DNA of 64,000 bases from an uncultured Rikenellaceae bacterium (GCA_947038405.1 CAMQVY010000002.1:124001-188000), one strand, 5' to 3'; shown: positions 51,245-61,558, numbered from the stretch's first letter. Notes: generated by a model not told the origin, from the letters alone. Made by a program: numbers and translations.

Positions 51245-53071
51245 ATGAAGATTTATTTTAGACTTTTAAGCTTTGCTAAACCATTAGAAAAATATGCAAT
51301 ACCATATTTCTTCTTCACTCTGTTTTATGCCGTATTTAACGTATGCAACTTTGTTCTTCTTATGCCAATATTGACTATCCTGTTTATTCCAGATAGTGCA
51401 GTCAAATTAGTGACCGAAATGCCCGAATTCGCATTCAATATGGAATTCCTTGAGAATTATATTAATTATAAATTATATACCCACCTTGGAACTGATTATG
51501 ACCTAATTAGTGTGCTTGCTCTATTTGCAGGAATATTAGTCGTGACAGCATTCCTTAGTAACTTATTTAGATACTTAGGACAACTTACAATCGAAAACCT
51601 TAAAATTAAAACTCTTTATAGACTACGAAATAGCGTATATAATAACGTAATGAACCTTAATGTCGGATTCTTTAGCAACGAACGTAAAGGTGATATAATG
51701 TCTAAAATAACCTCGGATGTAGGCGTAGTGCAGTTCTGTGTAACAAATACACTGCAAGTAGCTTGCAGAGAACCGTTCCTTATTATTAGTTACCTTACTG
51801 CCCTACTAGTTATATCATGGGAGTTAACTATATTTGCAGTAATTACACTACCTATTATATCGCTAGTTATAGGTAGTATCGTCAAAAAATTAAGAGCTCC
51901 TGCGAAAGAAGCTCAAGAAAATTTCGGAGTTATGACCGGAGTACTAGATGAATCTCTATCTGGGGTCAAAATAATTAAAGCATATAATGCTACTGACTTT
52001 ATTAAAGATAAATTTGATAAAGTAAACCTTAAATTCTCTTCTATCTCTAAAATGATGGCGAGAAGACAACAACTAGCTTCGCCTGCTAGTGAGTTTCTTG
52101 GTATTACATCTGCGGCAATACTTCTGCTATATGGAGGTAAATTAGTACTTGCAAGTCAAATTACAGGTGCGGAGTTCGTATCATACCTAACTATATTTAC
52201 GCAAATTACGAGACCAATTAGATCGCTTTCGGACGCTTTCGCTAATATTAATCAAGGAATAGCTTCGGGTGAAAGAGTATTAGGATTACTTGACACGGAA
52301 AGTACAATTAAAGAGGTAGAGAATCCAATCGAATTTGACCAATTTAAAGAAGCTATCGAATTTAAAAATGTTAAGTTCGCTTATGATAATAAAGAGGTTA
52401 TCCATGGCATAAACTTTAAAGTAAATAGAGGCGAAACTGTCGCTTTAGTTGGTACGTCTGGTGGAGGAAAATCTACTATCTCAGACTTAATACCTAGATT
52501 TTATGACGTGTCAGAGGGAGAAATACTTATTGATGGGGTGAATATTAAAGAGTATAAGATTGACTCATTAAGAGATAAAATAGGCGTCGTTTCGCAAGAT
52601 ACAGTACTGTTCAATGATACAATAGAAAATAATATTAAACTCGGAAAACTAGACGCTACTCAAGAGGAACTCGAAAGCGCAACCAAAATCGCAAATGCTC
52701 ACAACTTTATTATGGATGGCGAACTTGGATATGAGGCTAATATCGGTGACAGAGGAATGAAACTGTCTGGTGGACAGAGACAAAGACTTAGTATTGCCAG
52801 AGCTGTCCTGAAAAACCCTACAATACTTATACTGGACGAAGCAACCTCTGCACTAGATGCTGAAAGCGAAAAGCAAGTACAACAAGCTCTTGATTCGCTT
52901 CTCGTTGGTAGAACATCTGTCGTAATTGCACATAGACTTAGTACAATATATAATGCAGATAAAATTATTGTAATAGATAAAGGGATGATCGTCGAAGAGG
53001 GAACTCATCAAAAACTAATTAATCAAGATGGTGTATATAAGAGATTAATCGAAATGCAAAAATTCGCATAA
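51245..53071 (+). CDS. MsbA-like ABC exporter (membrane and ATPase domains fused)
   Basis: The 608-residue half-transporter has six membrane helices in residues 1-330 and an ATPase domain with Walker A GTSGGGKST (about 397-405), signature LSGGQRQRLSIARAVL, Walker B ILILDEATSALD and the switch His in IAHRLSTI. Exporters of this kind flip lipid A or drugs; in a lipopolysaccharide maker an MsbA role is likely but not proven. Many Asn and Ile codons are AT-rich, like its neighbours. Confidence 0.9.
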   Translation: MKIYFRLLSFAKPLEKYAIPYFFFTLFYAVFNVCNFVLLMPILTILFIPDSAVKLVTEMPEFAFNMEFLENYINYKLYTHLGTDYDLISVLALFAGILVVTAFLSNLFRYLGQLTIENLKIKTLYRLRNSVYNNVMNLNVGFFSNERKGDIMSKITSDVGVVQFCVTNTLQVACREPFLIISYLTALLVISWELTIFAVITLPIISLVIGSIVKKLRAPAKEAQENFGVMTGVLDESLSGVKIIKAYNATDFIKDKFDKVNLKFSSISKMMARRQQLASPASEFLGITSAAILLLYGGKLVLASQITGAEFVSYLTIFTQITRPIRSLSDAFANINQGIASGERVLGLLDTESTIKEVENPIEFDQFKEAIEFKNVKFAYDNKEVIHGINFKVNRGETVALVGTSGGGKSTISDLIPRFYDVSEGEILIDGVNIKEYKIDSLRDKIGVVSQDTVLFNDTIENNIKLGKLDATQEELESATKIANAHNFIMDGELGYEANIGDRGMKLSGGQRQRLSIARAVLKNPTILILDEATSALDAESEKQVQQALDSLLVGRTSVVIAHRLSTIYNADKIIVIDKGMIVEEGTHQKLINQDGVYKRLIEMQKFA

Positions 53072-53163
53072 TAATTGAGATCTATACACCTTATTTAAAT
53101 CGCTTGAATATCAACATGTTGTACAAAAATTAAATAAATAGTTAAATTATTTAACTAAAATAG

Positions 53164-53229
53164 TTGGAAAACGCATTTTTATGTATTATATTTGCACTGT
53201 AGTTGGTTCTCAGCTACAGTGTTTTTTTT
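53164..53229 (+). promoter_or_regulatory. Consensus promoter running straight into a terminator hairpin
   Basis: TTGG (53164-53167) and TATATTTG (53187-53194) are 19 bases apart, a full promoter match. Directly after it CACTGTAGTTG (53195-53205) pairs with CAGCTACAGTG (53211-53221) and eight T follow. Transcription from this promoter would begin in or at the left arm and end within about 30 nt. It could instead simply be the terminator of the exporter gene, 124 bases upstream. Confidence 0.5.
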
Positions 53230-53824
53230 GACCTATATTAAGAAGCCTTACAGTTAAGACAATCAACATTTCACACAAAAGGCACTGTAAATCAATAGTA
53301 TCACAATAGTTAAATACATAAGAGCAAAAGAATATACCATCAATAAGCGTAGGTATATGCAATAATAATCCATCTCTAGTAGAACTCATAGACCTCCTTT
53401 AATTGTAAACGTCAAAGCCATATGATCATAAATATGGAGACGAAAAAGAGATAAATCCAAGCTTATTGTTGTAAAAAGCATATCTTATTCGTTATTAACA
53501 TTTATATCATGTTATAAAGATCTTATATACAGTATAATGCATATTATACTAACACTTCTATAAACTCTTGTACCAAACTTAGAGCAGAGATATCCTACAT
53601 TGTTAATAACTATGTCTAAAAACGTGTTAATAGCGATATATAATACTATATAAAGACGGATATTATTTCTAATTTGCATCTATTACATTCAGTTATTAAC
53701 AATAGTTAATAATCATATCTAATTGACTATTAATAGTTAATGCTTTTATATCTCAGATTATTAACATTAATCAACCAAATAGTTAATAAAGTCAATCGCA
53801 AACCAATATTTAACATAAAATACT
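53230..53824 (+). promoter_or_regulatory. Spacer with GTTAWTAAC box cluster before the phage-like genes
   Basis: A palindromic 9-mer GTTAWTAAC occurs perfectly at 53491-53499, 53602-53610 and 53692-53700. One-mismatch copies lie at 53626-53634, 53705-53713, 53757-53765 and 53782-53790, and the palindrome ACTATTAATAGT is at 53726-53737. All fall in 300 bases ahead of the first phage-like gene. The layout suggests operators or iterons. No credible gene is in this spacer. Confidence 0.5.
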
Positions 53825-54232
53825 ATGAATAATCTAATAATTATAGAAATTATTAAAAATTCTCTGTCCTCTAGTGGATTTAATTTTATCGACCAAAATG
53901 ATGAAATTACAAACATTAAGTTAAATAATTTGCCTTGCGCAATTATAAAAGAGACCAATAGTACTATCCAAAATATACATGACAATGGATACATTACATT
54001 ACATTATGAACTGACTCTCCTAGCCAAAGATAATGACGTTGAACCCGATAAATATAGCAACGAAAAATTGAAATGTATAATATTTGATACATTAAGAGAG
54101 TTGCTTAAACATCATATAATAACTCAAATAAGTCTCGATAAACTAACTTCTGAAAGAGCTAAATATACAATACATAATGAAATATCGACTAAAGCAATCT
54201 TCACTGTTAATACAATATACAATAAAATTTAA
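53825..54232 (+). CDS. Small protein, first gene of the phage-like cluster
   Basis: The 135-residue product has no membrane segment or signal peptide. It mixes strands (GYITLHYELTLLAKD) and helices (KLKCIIFDTLRELLKHH). I do not recognise it. In size and position before tail-type genes it could be a tail-completion or neck protein, but this is only context. It ends six bases before the next gene and is in the same probable transcript. Confidence 0.6.
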   Translation: MNNLIIIEIIKNSLSSSGFNFIDQNDEITNIKLNNLPCAIIKETNSTIQNIHDNGYITLHYELTLLAKDNDVEPDKYSNEKLKCIIFDTLRELLKHHIITQISLDKLTSERAKYTIHNEISTKAIFTVNTIYNKI

Positions 54233-54238
54233 AATGGA

Positions 54239-55288
54239 ATGAATATTAAAATCCCAAATCAGAACCCACACGGACTTAACAAAAATCTAATATTTAATAT
54301 CCAAAATAATCCACAAAAGATACCTCTTAAAGTCGAGATAGTTAGGGCTGATGACAACTCTAAAATAGGAGCAAAGGTATACTCCCCAGCAGAGAATATA
54401 GAGGTCGCAACAACTGGATACTTAACACCTTACCTCCAAGTTAATCCAATCAAGCAGGAGCAACAATTCATAATACTCTCACAAAATAGAGCCTTCCCAG
54501 TAAAAATTAAAACATCCGAGATACTCACAAATGGAGACGTTGTTGAAATATACTCAGACGAAGTAATGGTTGCAGCCTCTAAAGAAAATATCGAATTCAA
54601 TACTGTGATGAATGCTCAAAATGAATTCTTCGCCCCAATTGCAAAAATTGATAACGCCGAAATCGCTCTCTTATCCGATGGAACAACTATTATTGAAACA
54701 GAATTAGTGTTTATTCACAAAAATGAAATATCGACATGGACCAAAACATTAACTATGGATAAACCTCATAAAGGAGTAGTTATTTTTAATCTAAATATGC
54801 CGATAATTGCTACGGAAATGTATACCCAAAATATAAAATTGGAAGATTATGATGAGATAAAATGTAATATATATAACAAAACTGAGAGCAAAACTATTGA
54901 ACAATACTCAATACCTATCGCTAATCGAAGGAAAAATAGTACACGACTCTGCTGGAAAAATAGACTCGGTGCTATTGACTACTATACATTCCCATACATG
55001 AAACGTCGGTTAACTAAAATTGACAAGGACAAAGTACAAACCGCTAATGGTGGTAGAATAACAAAAGCTACAGTTGAAAAAATAATCGAAATACAATCTG
55101 ATTTTGAAACCAAATTAGCTATAAATCAAATAGCTGAGGTCGCAAATGCAACTAATGTATGGATTGCTGAAGGGAATATCTATACTCCAGTTGTAGTCCT
55201 GGACTCCGAAATCACGATTGAAGAGGACAAATGTACATTCTTAGAACTGAAAATTAGCCTCTCTCAAGAGGAACAATTCGTTGCTTAA
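54239..55288 (+). CDS. Putative phage tail-type structural protein
   Basis: The 349-residue protein is strand-rich. The segment RLCWKNRLGAIDYYTFPYM near residues 238-256 resembles a W-N-x-x-G-x-x-D-x-Y-T-F pattern I associate with structural proteins of Bacteroidetes phages. No catalytic motif is seen. It follows the 135-residue gene by six bases and precedes the 798-residue protein by 15. The role (tail or adaptor) is inferred. Confidence 0.5.
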   Translation: MNIKIPNQNPHGLNKNLIFNIQNNPQKIPLKVEIVRADDNSKIGAKVYSPAENIEVATTGYLTPYLQVNPIKQEQQFIILSQNRAFPVKIKTSEILTNGDVVEIYSDEVMVAASKENIEFNTVMNAQNEFFAPIAKIDNAEIALLSDGTTIIETELVFIHKNEISTWTKTLTMDKPHKGVVIFNLNMPIIATEMYTQNIKLEDYDEIKCNIYNKTESKTIEQYSIPIANRRKNSTRLCWKNRLGAIDYYTFPYMKRRLTKIDKDKVQTANGGRITKATVEKIIEIQSDFETKLAINQIAEVANATNVWIAEGNIYTPVVVLDSEITIEEDKCTFLELKISLSQEEQFVA

Positions 55289-55303
55289 TTACTAATAACA
55301 ATA

Positions 55304-57700
55304 ATGAGAATATTCATAGACAACAATGAAGCTGACATAGATCCCAAAACAGATATAATACTAAACTTCTCTGATACAGATTTTAATCTTAAAAAAATAT
55401 CTAATGGAATATCTGAAATCCCGATTGCATTACCAATAACAGAAAATAATGCTAAAATATTCGGTTACGCATATGATCCTAATGAAGAGACACTATTCAA
55501 CAATCAGAGACATAGCGTAACTCTGAAAAAAGAAGAAGCAATTATATATGCAGGTACAATTATTATTACCGAAACGATACACAGCTTCCCGCAAGTAGAC
55601 ATAGGGTACTTTAAATGCCTGATCAGAAGACCCGAAAATTGGATCAATCACATAAAACAGAATATGTTTAATGAAATACCAATCGTATATGATAGCATAT
55701 TTAGTGGCGTGACGATCCAAAATAGCTGGCAAAAAGAGAATGTTGTCAAGTTTCTCCCAGTTAGAAGAGACAGATTTCATAGCAGTAAAACATCTAATAC
55801 TTTTGTAAAGTATGAACAAATTATTCCTGCTCACGGTTACCACCCATTCATACACTTGAAAAGTATTATCGAAAGTATGTTAAGCCAGTCGGGATATCAA
55901 ATCAAATCTAAATTCCTAAACCAAGAACTATTTAACTCTCTACATATAAGCGGAAATTATATCCAAAAAACCGATACAACCGCGAATATGAAAAAAAGTA
56001 TTGACTTCTGTGCTGCTAGACTCACTAACAAAACAGCAACTGCTGACAAATATGGAAAAGTTTATGCAAACCCTTTATATCAACTAAATAGCTGCGGTGC
56101 GATAGTCGAATCTGCTGACCCAAATGAAACAGTGGACGGATATAAACCAATTGGGGTATTCAACTCTAATAATACGTTCTCAATGGAGGGTGGTGTGCCT
56201 ACATTTACACCTAATGCCGAAATCGACCTAGCTATGGAATACAACCTTAGCTTTAGTAGCGAATACGAAATTACTAACAGAAAATTTCTCTGCGGATTCG
56301 ATACTATAATTATGGAGGATGGACTCCAGTTTCAATACAAAATACCAAACTCATTTACTGACCACAAAAATAACATAACGAATGGCCACAAATATTGGGT
56401 GAAACTGTTCGGAAGAAGTGTTAATAACTACAATGTATTCATTAAATACTCTACTTCTCAAATACAAAACGGACAAAATGTAAAATATACTGCCTTTAAA
56501 TTAATAACATCCTTTTCTGGAAATCAATCGCAACCAACTGAATTTACGTGCAATGAAGACATTATTGCTGTCGAAATATACTCGCAAGAGGGTATAGAAT
56601 ATAATGAAGATTGGGCTCTATACAAAGACTTAAACCTTAATAAAGGAACAATAGACATAGGACTTATATTTAGAACCAACTTTGAACACCTAAAGCCATC
56701 TAAACATAAATTAATTCATGATATTAGCTTTGGTGGTGCAAAACCTGGAATGTCTTTTACAATTGGGAGAAAAACATCCGTAAGACCAATACTCCTACCT
56801 CACCCCGGATTAAATGCAAAATTAAACTTCAAAGAGATTGCTGCTCACCAAATTAGACAAATAAAAGTGTTTGAAGCAATAGATCACCTATTTAATCTCA
56901 GATTCTATACAGATTTTATTAATAAAATTGTAATTATAGAACCTAGAGATATGATATACGAAGACGACAGGGTAATAGACTGGTCGCATAAAGTTGATAC
57001 CGAAAAGCATATTGCAGTGGCTGAACTCGGAAAAGAACTACCTCGAAAAATAGATAAACTATATAGAATCGGTGACGGCGAAGTAGCTAAATATAATATC
57101 GCAAATAGATGCACATATGCTAGCTGGGGGAAAACATTTAATAAATTTGTATCAAATGTGACTAATATCAATGATTACAACCCGATATTTACTGCTACTA
57201 GGAGCATCACTAACGAAATAAACTCAGCTCCCTCTGCTTCAATTATACATGCAGGGGACAGAGCTAGACATAGTACACTACTAGATGAAGAGCTGAACTT
57301 CATACCCAAAATTGTATCTTATGTCGGATTAATGCCATTACCAAGTGGCGAAAAATGGGGGTACCCTTCTTACGATAACAAATATCCATACGTGACATTC
57401 TTCGATATTAACAGAGATATATCTCTGAGATTTGATGACGACAGAATAGTAGGTCTTCATAAATATTTTGATAAAGAATTTATTACCGAAGAGTATAGTA
57501 GAGAGGTCACTATCTACTTATGGCTAACACCGCAAGATATAGAGGCTTTCGCAGATACAACCAGAGATGGCGCTGACTTTAGATCTCTATTCATTATTAA
57601 TATTGGAGGTGAAAAACATAAACTAAGAATGAAAAATATACATAATTACAACCCTAATTCTGGAGACTCAACCAGATGTACACTATTTAAAGAGATGTAA
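55304..57700 (+). CDS. Large putative phage hub/baseplate-type protein
   Basis: The 798-residue protein opens MRIFIDNNEADIDPKTDIIL and a segment with NGISEIPIALPITENN, which I have seen in large tail-associated proteins of Bacteroidetes phages. Its long central part is mixed, with no transmembrane segment and no coiled coil long enough for a tape measure. LLPHPGLNAKLNFKEIAAHQ and a FDDDRIVGLHKYFDKEF region precede the C-terminus. I cannot assign a domain. It is the largest gene of the cluster; four bases separate it from the protease gene. Confidence 0.5.
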   Translation: MRIFIDNNEADIDPKTDIILNFSDTDFNLKKISNGISEIPIALPITENNAKIFGYAYDPNEETLFNNQRHSVTLKKEEAIIYAGTIIITETIHSFPQVDIGYFKCLIRRPENWINHIKQNMFNEIPIVYDSIFSGVTIQNSWQKENVVKFLPVRRDRFHSSKTSNTFVKYEQIIPAHGYHPFIHLKSIIESMLSQSGYQIKSKFLNQELFNSLHISGNYIQKTDTTANMKKSIDFCAARLTNKTATADKYGKVYANPLYQLNSCGAIVESADPNETVDGYKPIGVFNSNNTFSMEGGVPTFTPNAEIDLAMEYNLSFSSEYEITNRKFLCGFDTIIMEDGLQFQYKIPNSFTDHKNNITNGHKYWVKLFGRSVNNYNVFIKYSTSQIQNGQNVKYTAFKLITSFSGNQSQPTEFTCNEDIIAVEIYSQEGIEYNEDWALYKDLNLNKGTIDIGLIFRTNFEHLKPSKHKLIHDISFGGAKPGMSFTIGRKTSVRPILLPHPGLNAKLNFKEIAAHQIRQIKVFEAIDHLFNLRFYTDFINKIVIIEPRDMIYEDDRVIDWSHKVDTEKHIAVAELGKELPRKIDKLYRIGDGEVAKYNIANRCTYASWGKTFNKFVSNVTNINDYNPIFTATRSITNEINSAPSASIIHAGDRARHSTLLDEELNFIPKIVSYVGLMPLPSGEKWGYPSYDNKYPYVTFFDINRDISLRFDDDRIVGLHKYFDKEFITEEYSREVTIYLWLTPQDIEAFADTTRDGADFRSLFIINIGGEKHKLRMKNIHNYNPNSGDSTRCTLFKEM

Positions 57701-57703
57701 AAC

Positions 57704-58639
57704 ATGATTTCAAACATAAAAATTACGAACAATAAACAAAATTCTATTACAATAGATATTGAAGGTGTTATTGGAGTGCTGGAAGAGCATCAATTTGCAA
57801 ACCCTGAAACAGCAGTAGCAACATACGAGAAGTTTAAAACCGAAATTGCCAAATTGTATCAGGTCAATACAAAGGAGATTATAGTTAATATTAGATCTGC
57901 CGGAGGTGACGTAAACGATGCAATACTGATTTACGAAATACTAAAAAATTTACCCGCAAAAATTACAACTCGATGCTATGGATATGTAGCTTCGGCAGCA
58001 ACTATTATTGCTCAAGCGGCTAGCGAAAATTGCCGCGAAATTGCATCTTCTGCTCTATATTTAATACATAACTCTATCGGAAATATCGAAGGTAACAGTG
58101 ACGATATTACGCAAACTCTTAACCTAATTAAAACAACAGACGAAACAATTGCTCAAATATATGCACAAAGAGCAGGTAAAGAGTCTAATGTATTTACTGA
58201 ACTCATGCACGAAAACGGAGGTAAAGGACGTTGGCTTGCACCAAAAGAAGCAGTTGAGTATGGACTCGTTGATAAGGTAATAAAACCAAATAGCAAAATT
58301 ACAAACAATGCTGAGATTATACAAAAACTTGGACTCCCTCCAATACCTGAAAATGAAAAATCACAGAGTAAATTTATCGGGAAATTAAACCAGAAATGGA
58401 CGGATATTGCAAATAGTATTAAAGCTTTAAAGCAAGTAAAATTAAAGAATAAACTTAAAGTAGAGCCCGAACGGCAACCTCAAATATCTCGCGAAGAGCT
58501 TATTGCTAAAGAGATGAACGAGAAAATCAGAGCTACAACTAAAACAAAAACAACCCCTAAAGAGGATCCATCAATGGATGAGATTCAATTAGCTTCAAAT
58601 GCTACCGCTTATGATGCGGATAGTAAACAATTCAAATAG
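57704..58639 (+). CDS. ClpP-like prohead protease, possibly with C-terminal scaffold
   Basis: The 311-residue protein has a ClpP/crotonase fold domain in residues 1-200: IIVNIRSAGGDVNDAILIYE, then the nucleophile elbow GYVASAATIIAQAA with Ser 97, and LIHNSIGN with His 122. ClpP-like serine proteases of this size next to a capsid gene are head-maturation proteases of HK97-like phages. The C-terminal third (about 215-311) is charged, Lys/Glu-rich and probably helical, fitting a fused scaffold. It lies 48 bases before the capsid gene. Confidence 0.85.
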   Translation: MISNIKITNNKQNSITIDIEGVIGVLEEHQFANPETAVATYEKFKTEIAKLYQVNTKEIIVNIRSAGGDVNDAILIYEILKNLPAKITTRCYGYVASAATIIAQAASENCREIASSALYLIHNSIGNIEGNSDDITQTLNLIKTTDETIAQIYAQRAGKESNVFTELMHENGGKGRWLAPKEAVEYGLVDKVIKPNSKITNNAEIIQKLGLPPIPENEKSQSKFIGKLNQKWTDIANSIKALKQVKLKNKLKVEPERQPQISREELIAKEMNEKIRATTKTKTTPKEDPSMDEIQLASNATAYDADSKQFK

Positions 58640-58687
58640 TAAAAAGTGTGTGCACACTATTATAAAAACAATTAAAATAATATCAAA

Positions 58688-59668
58688 ATGAGTAGAATCG
58701 AACAGACAAAAGATTACACAGGTAAAGACCTTGAAAGCATATTCTTTAGACCTATGTTATGCGGACCAGACGCAAGTGAACTTGGCATAAAGATTATGTA
58801 CAACACGCCAACTCCGACAACACTACATTTCTGGAAACGCGCAGGAGATATACTACAAAAATATACAAAATCAGGTTGGCTCGGAGGAACTGCTGCTGCT
58901 AAATTCCAAAAAACAATCGAAATGGCTAGAGTAAAAGCAGAAGTCGGATACTCTGCGGATGACTATTTCAATATGGTATATGAATTAATTTCTGCTCGAG
59001 CTGATGTTAATATGAATGACCTATCTGGAAGTGAACTAGAAACGGCTGAGACTGCACTATTTAAAGAGGCTATTGCAGAGAGCATTAGAGCTACAATGTG
59101 GCTCGGTGATACAACTAGAGTTGGAGCTACTGCAAAATTTAATACTTTTGATGGATTCATTAAAAAAATTAAAACAGATGCAGCTATCGATAAAAGTGAA
59201 ATTACTTCGGTTGTTATTACCCCTACAAATACCGGTGAACAGATCCTCAAAAATATGTGGAATGCTGCATCACCAATTCTCAAAGAGTTTAAAACGCAAA
59301 ATAATCTTGTTTTCCTTGTAACCTCTGATGTGTTCGCATCTTATGAAGAAGGATTAGACAATGTTCTACTCGAAAGCGCATACATGGCAAAACAAAATGG
59401 AAGAACAGCTCTTTCATATAAAGGGATTCCTGTTATAGATATTCAAATCTCTTCATACTTAGCTGAGTTCTCTGACCTGCCTAAATCTCTCGCAATCCTT
59501 ACTGATAAACGAAATCTTGCACTAGCTGTTAACACAAATGATTTCCCTGGAACTGAAGTCAAAATGTGGTACAATCCCGATCTTATGGAGAATAGACAAC
59601 GTGCAATATTTATGGCTGGGTGCGATTATCTACTGCCTGAACTCGTTGTATACGCAGCTAAAGCTTAA
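58688..59668 (+). CDS. Putative phage major capsid protein
   Basis: The 326-residue protein is soluble and has the mixed composition of an HK97-fold capsid. NNLVFLVTSDVFASYEEGLD, GRTALSYKGIPVIDIQI and SLAILTDKRNLALAVNTNDF, with WYNPDLMENRQRAIFMAGCDYLLPELVVYA at the end, follow the order of the A and P domains in such proteins (positions about 205-326). The preceding protease and following head genes agree. There is no direct match I can verify, so the call is by context and pattern. Confidence 0.75.
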   Translation: MSRIEQTKDYTGKDLESIFFRPMLCGPDASELGIKIMYNTPTPTTLHFWKRAGDILQKYTKSGWLGGTAAAKFQKTIEMARVKAEVGYSADDYFNMVYELISARADVNMNDLSGSELETAETALFKEAIAESIRATMWLGDTTRVGATAKFNTFDGFIKKIKTDAAIDKSEITSVVITPTNTGEQILKNMWNAASPILKEFKTQNNLVFLVTSDVFASYEEGLDNVLLESAYMAKQNGRTALSYKGIPVIDIQISSYLAEFSDLPKSLAILTDKRNLALAVNTNDFPGTEVKMWYNPDLMENRQRAIFMAGCDYLLPELVVYAAKA

Positions 59669-59679
59669 TTATCGAAAAT

Positions 59680-60189
59680 ATGACGATTGGCAAAGATCTA
59701 AAACCTGCTATTAATAAAGGAGGTGTTGAGTCAATCTCTATTTTCAATGTAGAAGATATTGAGCTGGTTCAATACGATAAGGTAAATGATACTTTTTTAA
59801 ACCTCAAATTCAAACCGAACTCAAATATAATTAACATCAAATCAGATCGCGAAACTGATGTATATAAGGAAGTTATAGAAAATATGGATGGTATGTTATG
59901 GGTGGAGCATACTCTCGAATTTACTCTCAATGGAATTATATCGGATGTAGCTTGGGCCATCGGAGAACTCGAAAAGGTTAGTCACAGTGGAGTTGCCGCT
60001 ATTGTTAAAACGAAACAAGGATTATCGATATTAGTTGGATACTCTAAAAAACTCAAATCCGAATCGGCACTTAAATTTAAAAAATCCGAACTTAATTCGG
60101 CTAGAATAATGTCCGAATCTCCGTCTAAAACTTGGATATTATCCAATGTCGATGGAGAAATAGCTAAAGTATTGGTAAATACAATATAA
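59680..60189 (+). CDS. Unknown protein in the phage-like head module
   Basis: The 169-residue product is strand-rich at the start and ends KTWILSNVDGEIAKVLVNTI. I recognise no motif. It follows the capsid gene by 11 bases and is closed by a strong terminator, so the first six genes form one unit. A head-decoration or head-stabilising role is possible from the position only. Confidence 0.55.
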   Translation: MTIGKDLKPAINKGGVESISIFNVEDIELVQYDKVNDTFLNLKFKPNSNIINIKSDRETDVYKEVIENMDGMLWVEHTLEFTLNGIISDVAWAIGELEKVSHSGVAAIVKTKQGLSILVGYSKKLKSESALKFKKSELNSARIMSESPSKTWILSNVDGEIAKVLVNTI

Positions 60190-60195
60190 TAAGTT

Positions 60196-60227
60196 AGAGG
60201 CAGCTAGATATTTAGCTGCCTCTTTTA
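60196..60227 (+). terminator. Terminator inside the phage-like cluster
   Basis: AGAGGCAGCTA (60196-60206) pairs with TAGCTGCCTCT (60213-60223), eleven perfect pairs, followed by TTTTAT. It splits the cluster into a six-gene tail/capsid unit and a two-gene portal/connector unit. Confidence 0.9.
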
Positions 60228-60326
60228 TATATCATAAATCACTATACTATAAATAGATCTGATACTTAATCATAATCGTCACCTCTAAATAGTATGTAAA
60301 TTTAAACACTTCTTTTTATTGAAAAT

Positions 60327-61550
60327 ATGAAAAATAAAGTCTATTCACAAAAAGTCGCGATTATTAATAATAGAGTCGATCCATTCATTAAAATGGGGGC
60401 AGCAAAAATAGATAGTAACCTTTTTTGGAGATGGGGAGATGATAATCTATTCCCAAATGCTCTTGCTGCAATGTCCAGAAAATCAACCACGCATAGGCGA
60501 ATTATAAATGATAAAGCTGATTATATTTCGGGGAAAGGATTCACATACGACACATCTAATCCAATACTAAAAAGTTTTGTTGAGTACGCAAATGGTGAAG
60601 GTGAAACTCTAAGAAAAATACTTAATAAAGTGGCTTTCGACAAATCACTATTTGGAAATGCATTTATTGAAGTCGTTACTGATGAAGCAAATACATTCAT
60701 TGCAATGTTTCACCAAGACGCTTCAAAATGTAGGGTAGCTAAAGACCTTAAAAACATAATTATTCATCATGATTGGGATAACTTTAACACAAAAACAGCC
60801 GAAAAATTACCAATATTCCCAATATTTAAAAAATATAGTAATGGCACGCTTAGGTCTATAATTCACTACAAAGATTATGAACCAATGTTTGAAAATTATG
60901 GAGTACCTCCATACATTGCGGGAATGAATGTATCCGCAATTGCATATAAAACAGATAAATGGAATATCAGTAGATTGGATAACTCTTTTCAACTATCTGG
61001 AGTAATGCTACTTGATGCATCCGTAGATAGCGACGAAGAGGCGACTCAAATAGTGAAAACAGCCGAGAAGAAATTCGCAGGAAAACCAGGTCAAGTAATG
61101 TTTATGATGAAGGATAGTTCCGAAGGTGACAACTCCCGATTTATTCCTATTACAGCGAGCAATGAAGGGGATTGGAGTAAATTGCACGACCAAGCGACGA
61201 CGGATATAATTGTAGCTCACTCTTGGTTTCGTTCACTTAGCGGATTGGATTACGGCGCAGGATTTAATTCCGAAAGAATTATTTATGAGTATGAAGTCGC
61301 ACTTAACACTGTCATCCTTGCTGAACAAGAGGAGATTATGGAGCCGATTAAAGAGGCGATTGAGTCCATAATAAAACAGGATTGTAGTTCACTTGAGATA
61401 ATAAATAGACCCCCAGCAAAATCTAAACCTCTTTATATGAAGGTATGGGAGGCAAGAAAAGCTGACGGCTTAGATTACGACCTCGAAGATCCGCTTCAAC
61501 AGCTATTTGTTGCGCAGATTACTAAATATGCAATGAAAAATATTGACTAA
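60327..61550 (+). CDS. Putative phage portal protein
   Basis: The 407-residue protein begins MKNKVYSQKVAIINNRVDPF, then WRWGDDNLFPNALAAMSRKSTTHRRIINDKADYISGKGF (about 30-70), the start pattern of Bacteroidetes phage portals. FDKSLFGNAFIEVV, then a helical C-terminal half with EYEVALNTVILAEQEEIMEPIKEAIESI, is like the portal stem and crown. Residue count is typical. It has its own spacer after the terminator, so it may have a separate promoter. Confidence 0.8.
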   Translation: MKNKVYSQKVAIINNRVDPFIKMGAAKIDSNLFWRWGDDNLFPNALAAMSRKSTTHRRIINDKADYISGKGFTYDTSNPILKSFVEYANGEGETLRKILNKVAFDKSLFGNAFIEVVTDEANTFIAMFHQDASKCRVAKDLKNIIIHHDWDNFNTKTAEKLPIFPIFKKYSNGTLRSIIHYKDYEPMFENYGVPPYIAGMNVSAIAYKTDKWNISRLDNSFQLSGVMLLDASVDSDEEATQIVKTAEKKFAGKPGQVMFMMKDSSEGDNSRFIPITASNEGDWSKLHDQATTDIIVAHSWFRSLSGLDYGAGFNSERIIYEYEVALNTVILAEQEEIMEPIKEAIESIIKQDCSSLEIINRPPAKSKPLYMKVWEARKADGLDYDLEDPLQQLFVAQITKYAMKNID

Positions 61551-61558
61551 CTATAATA

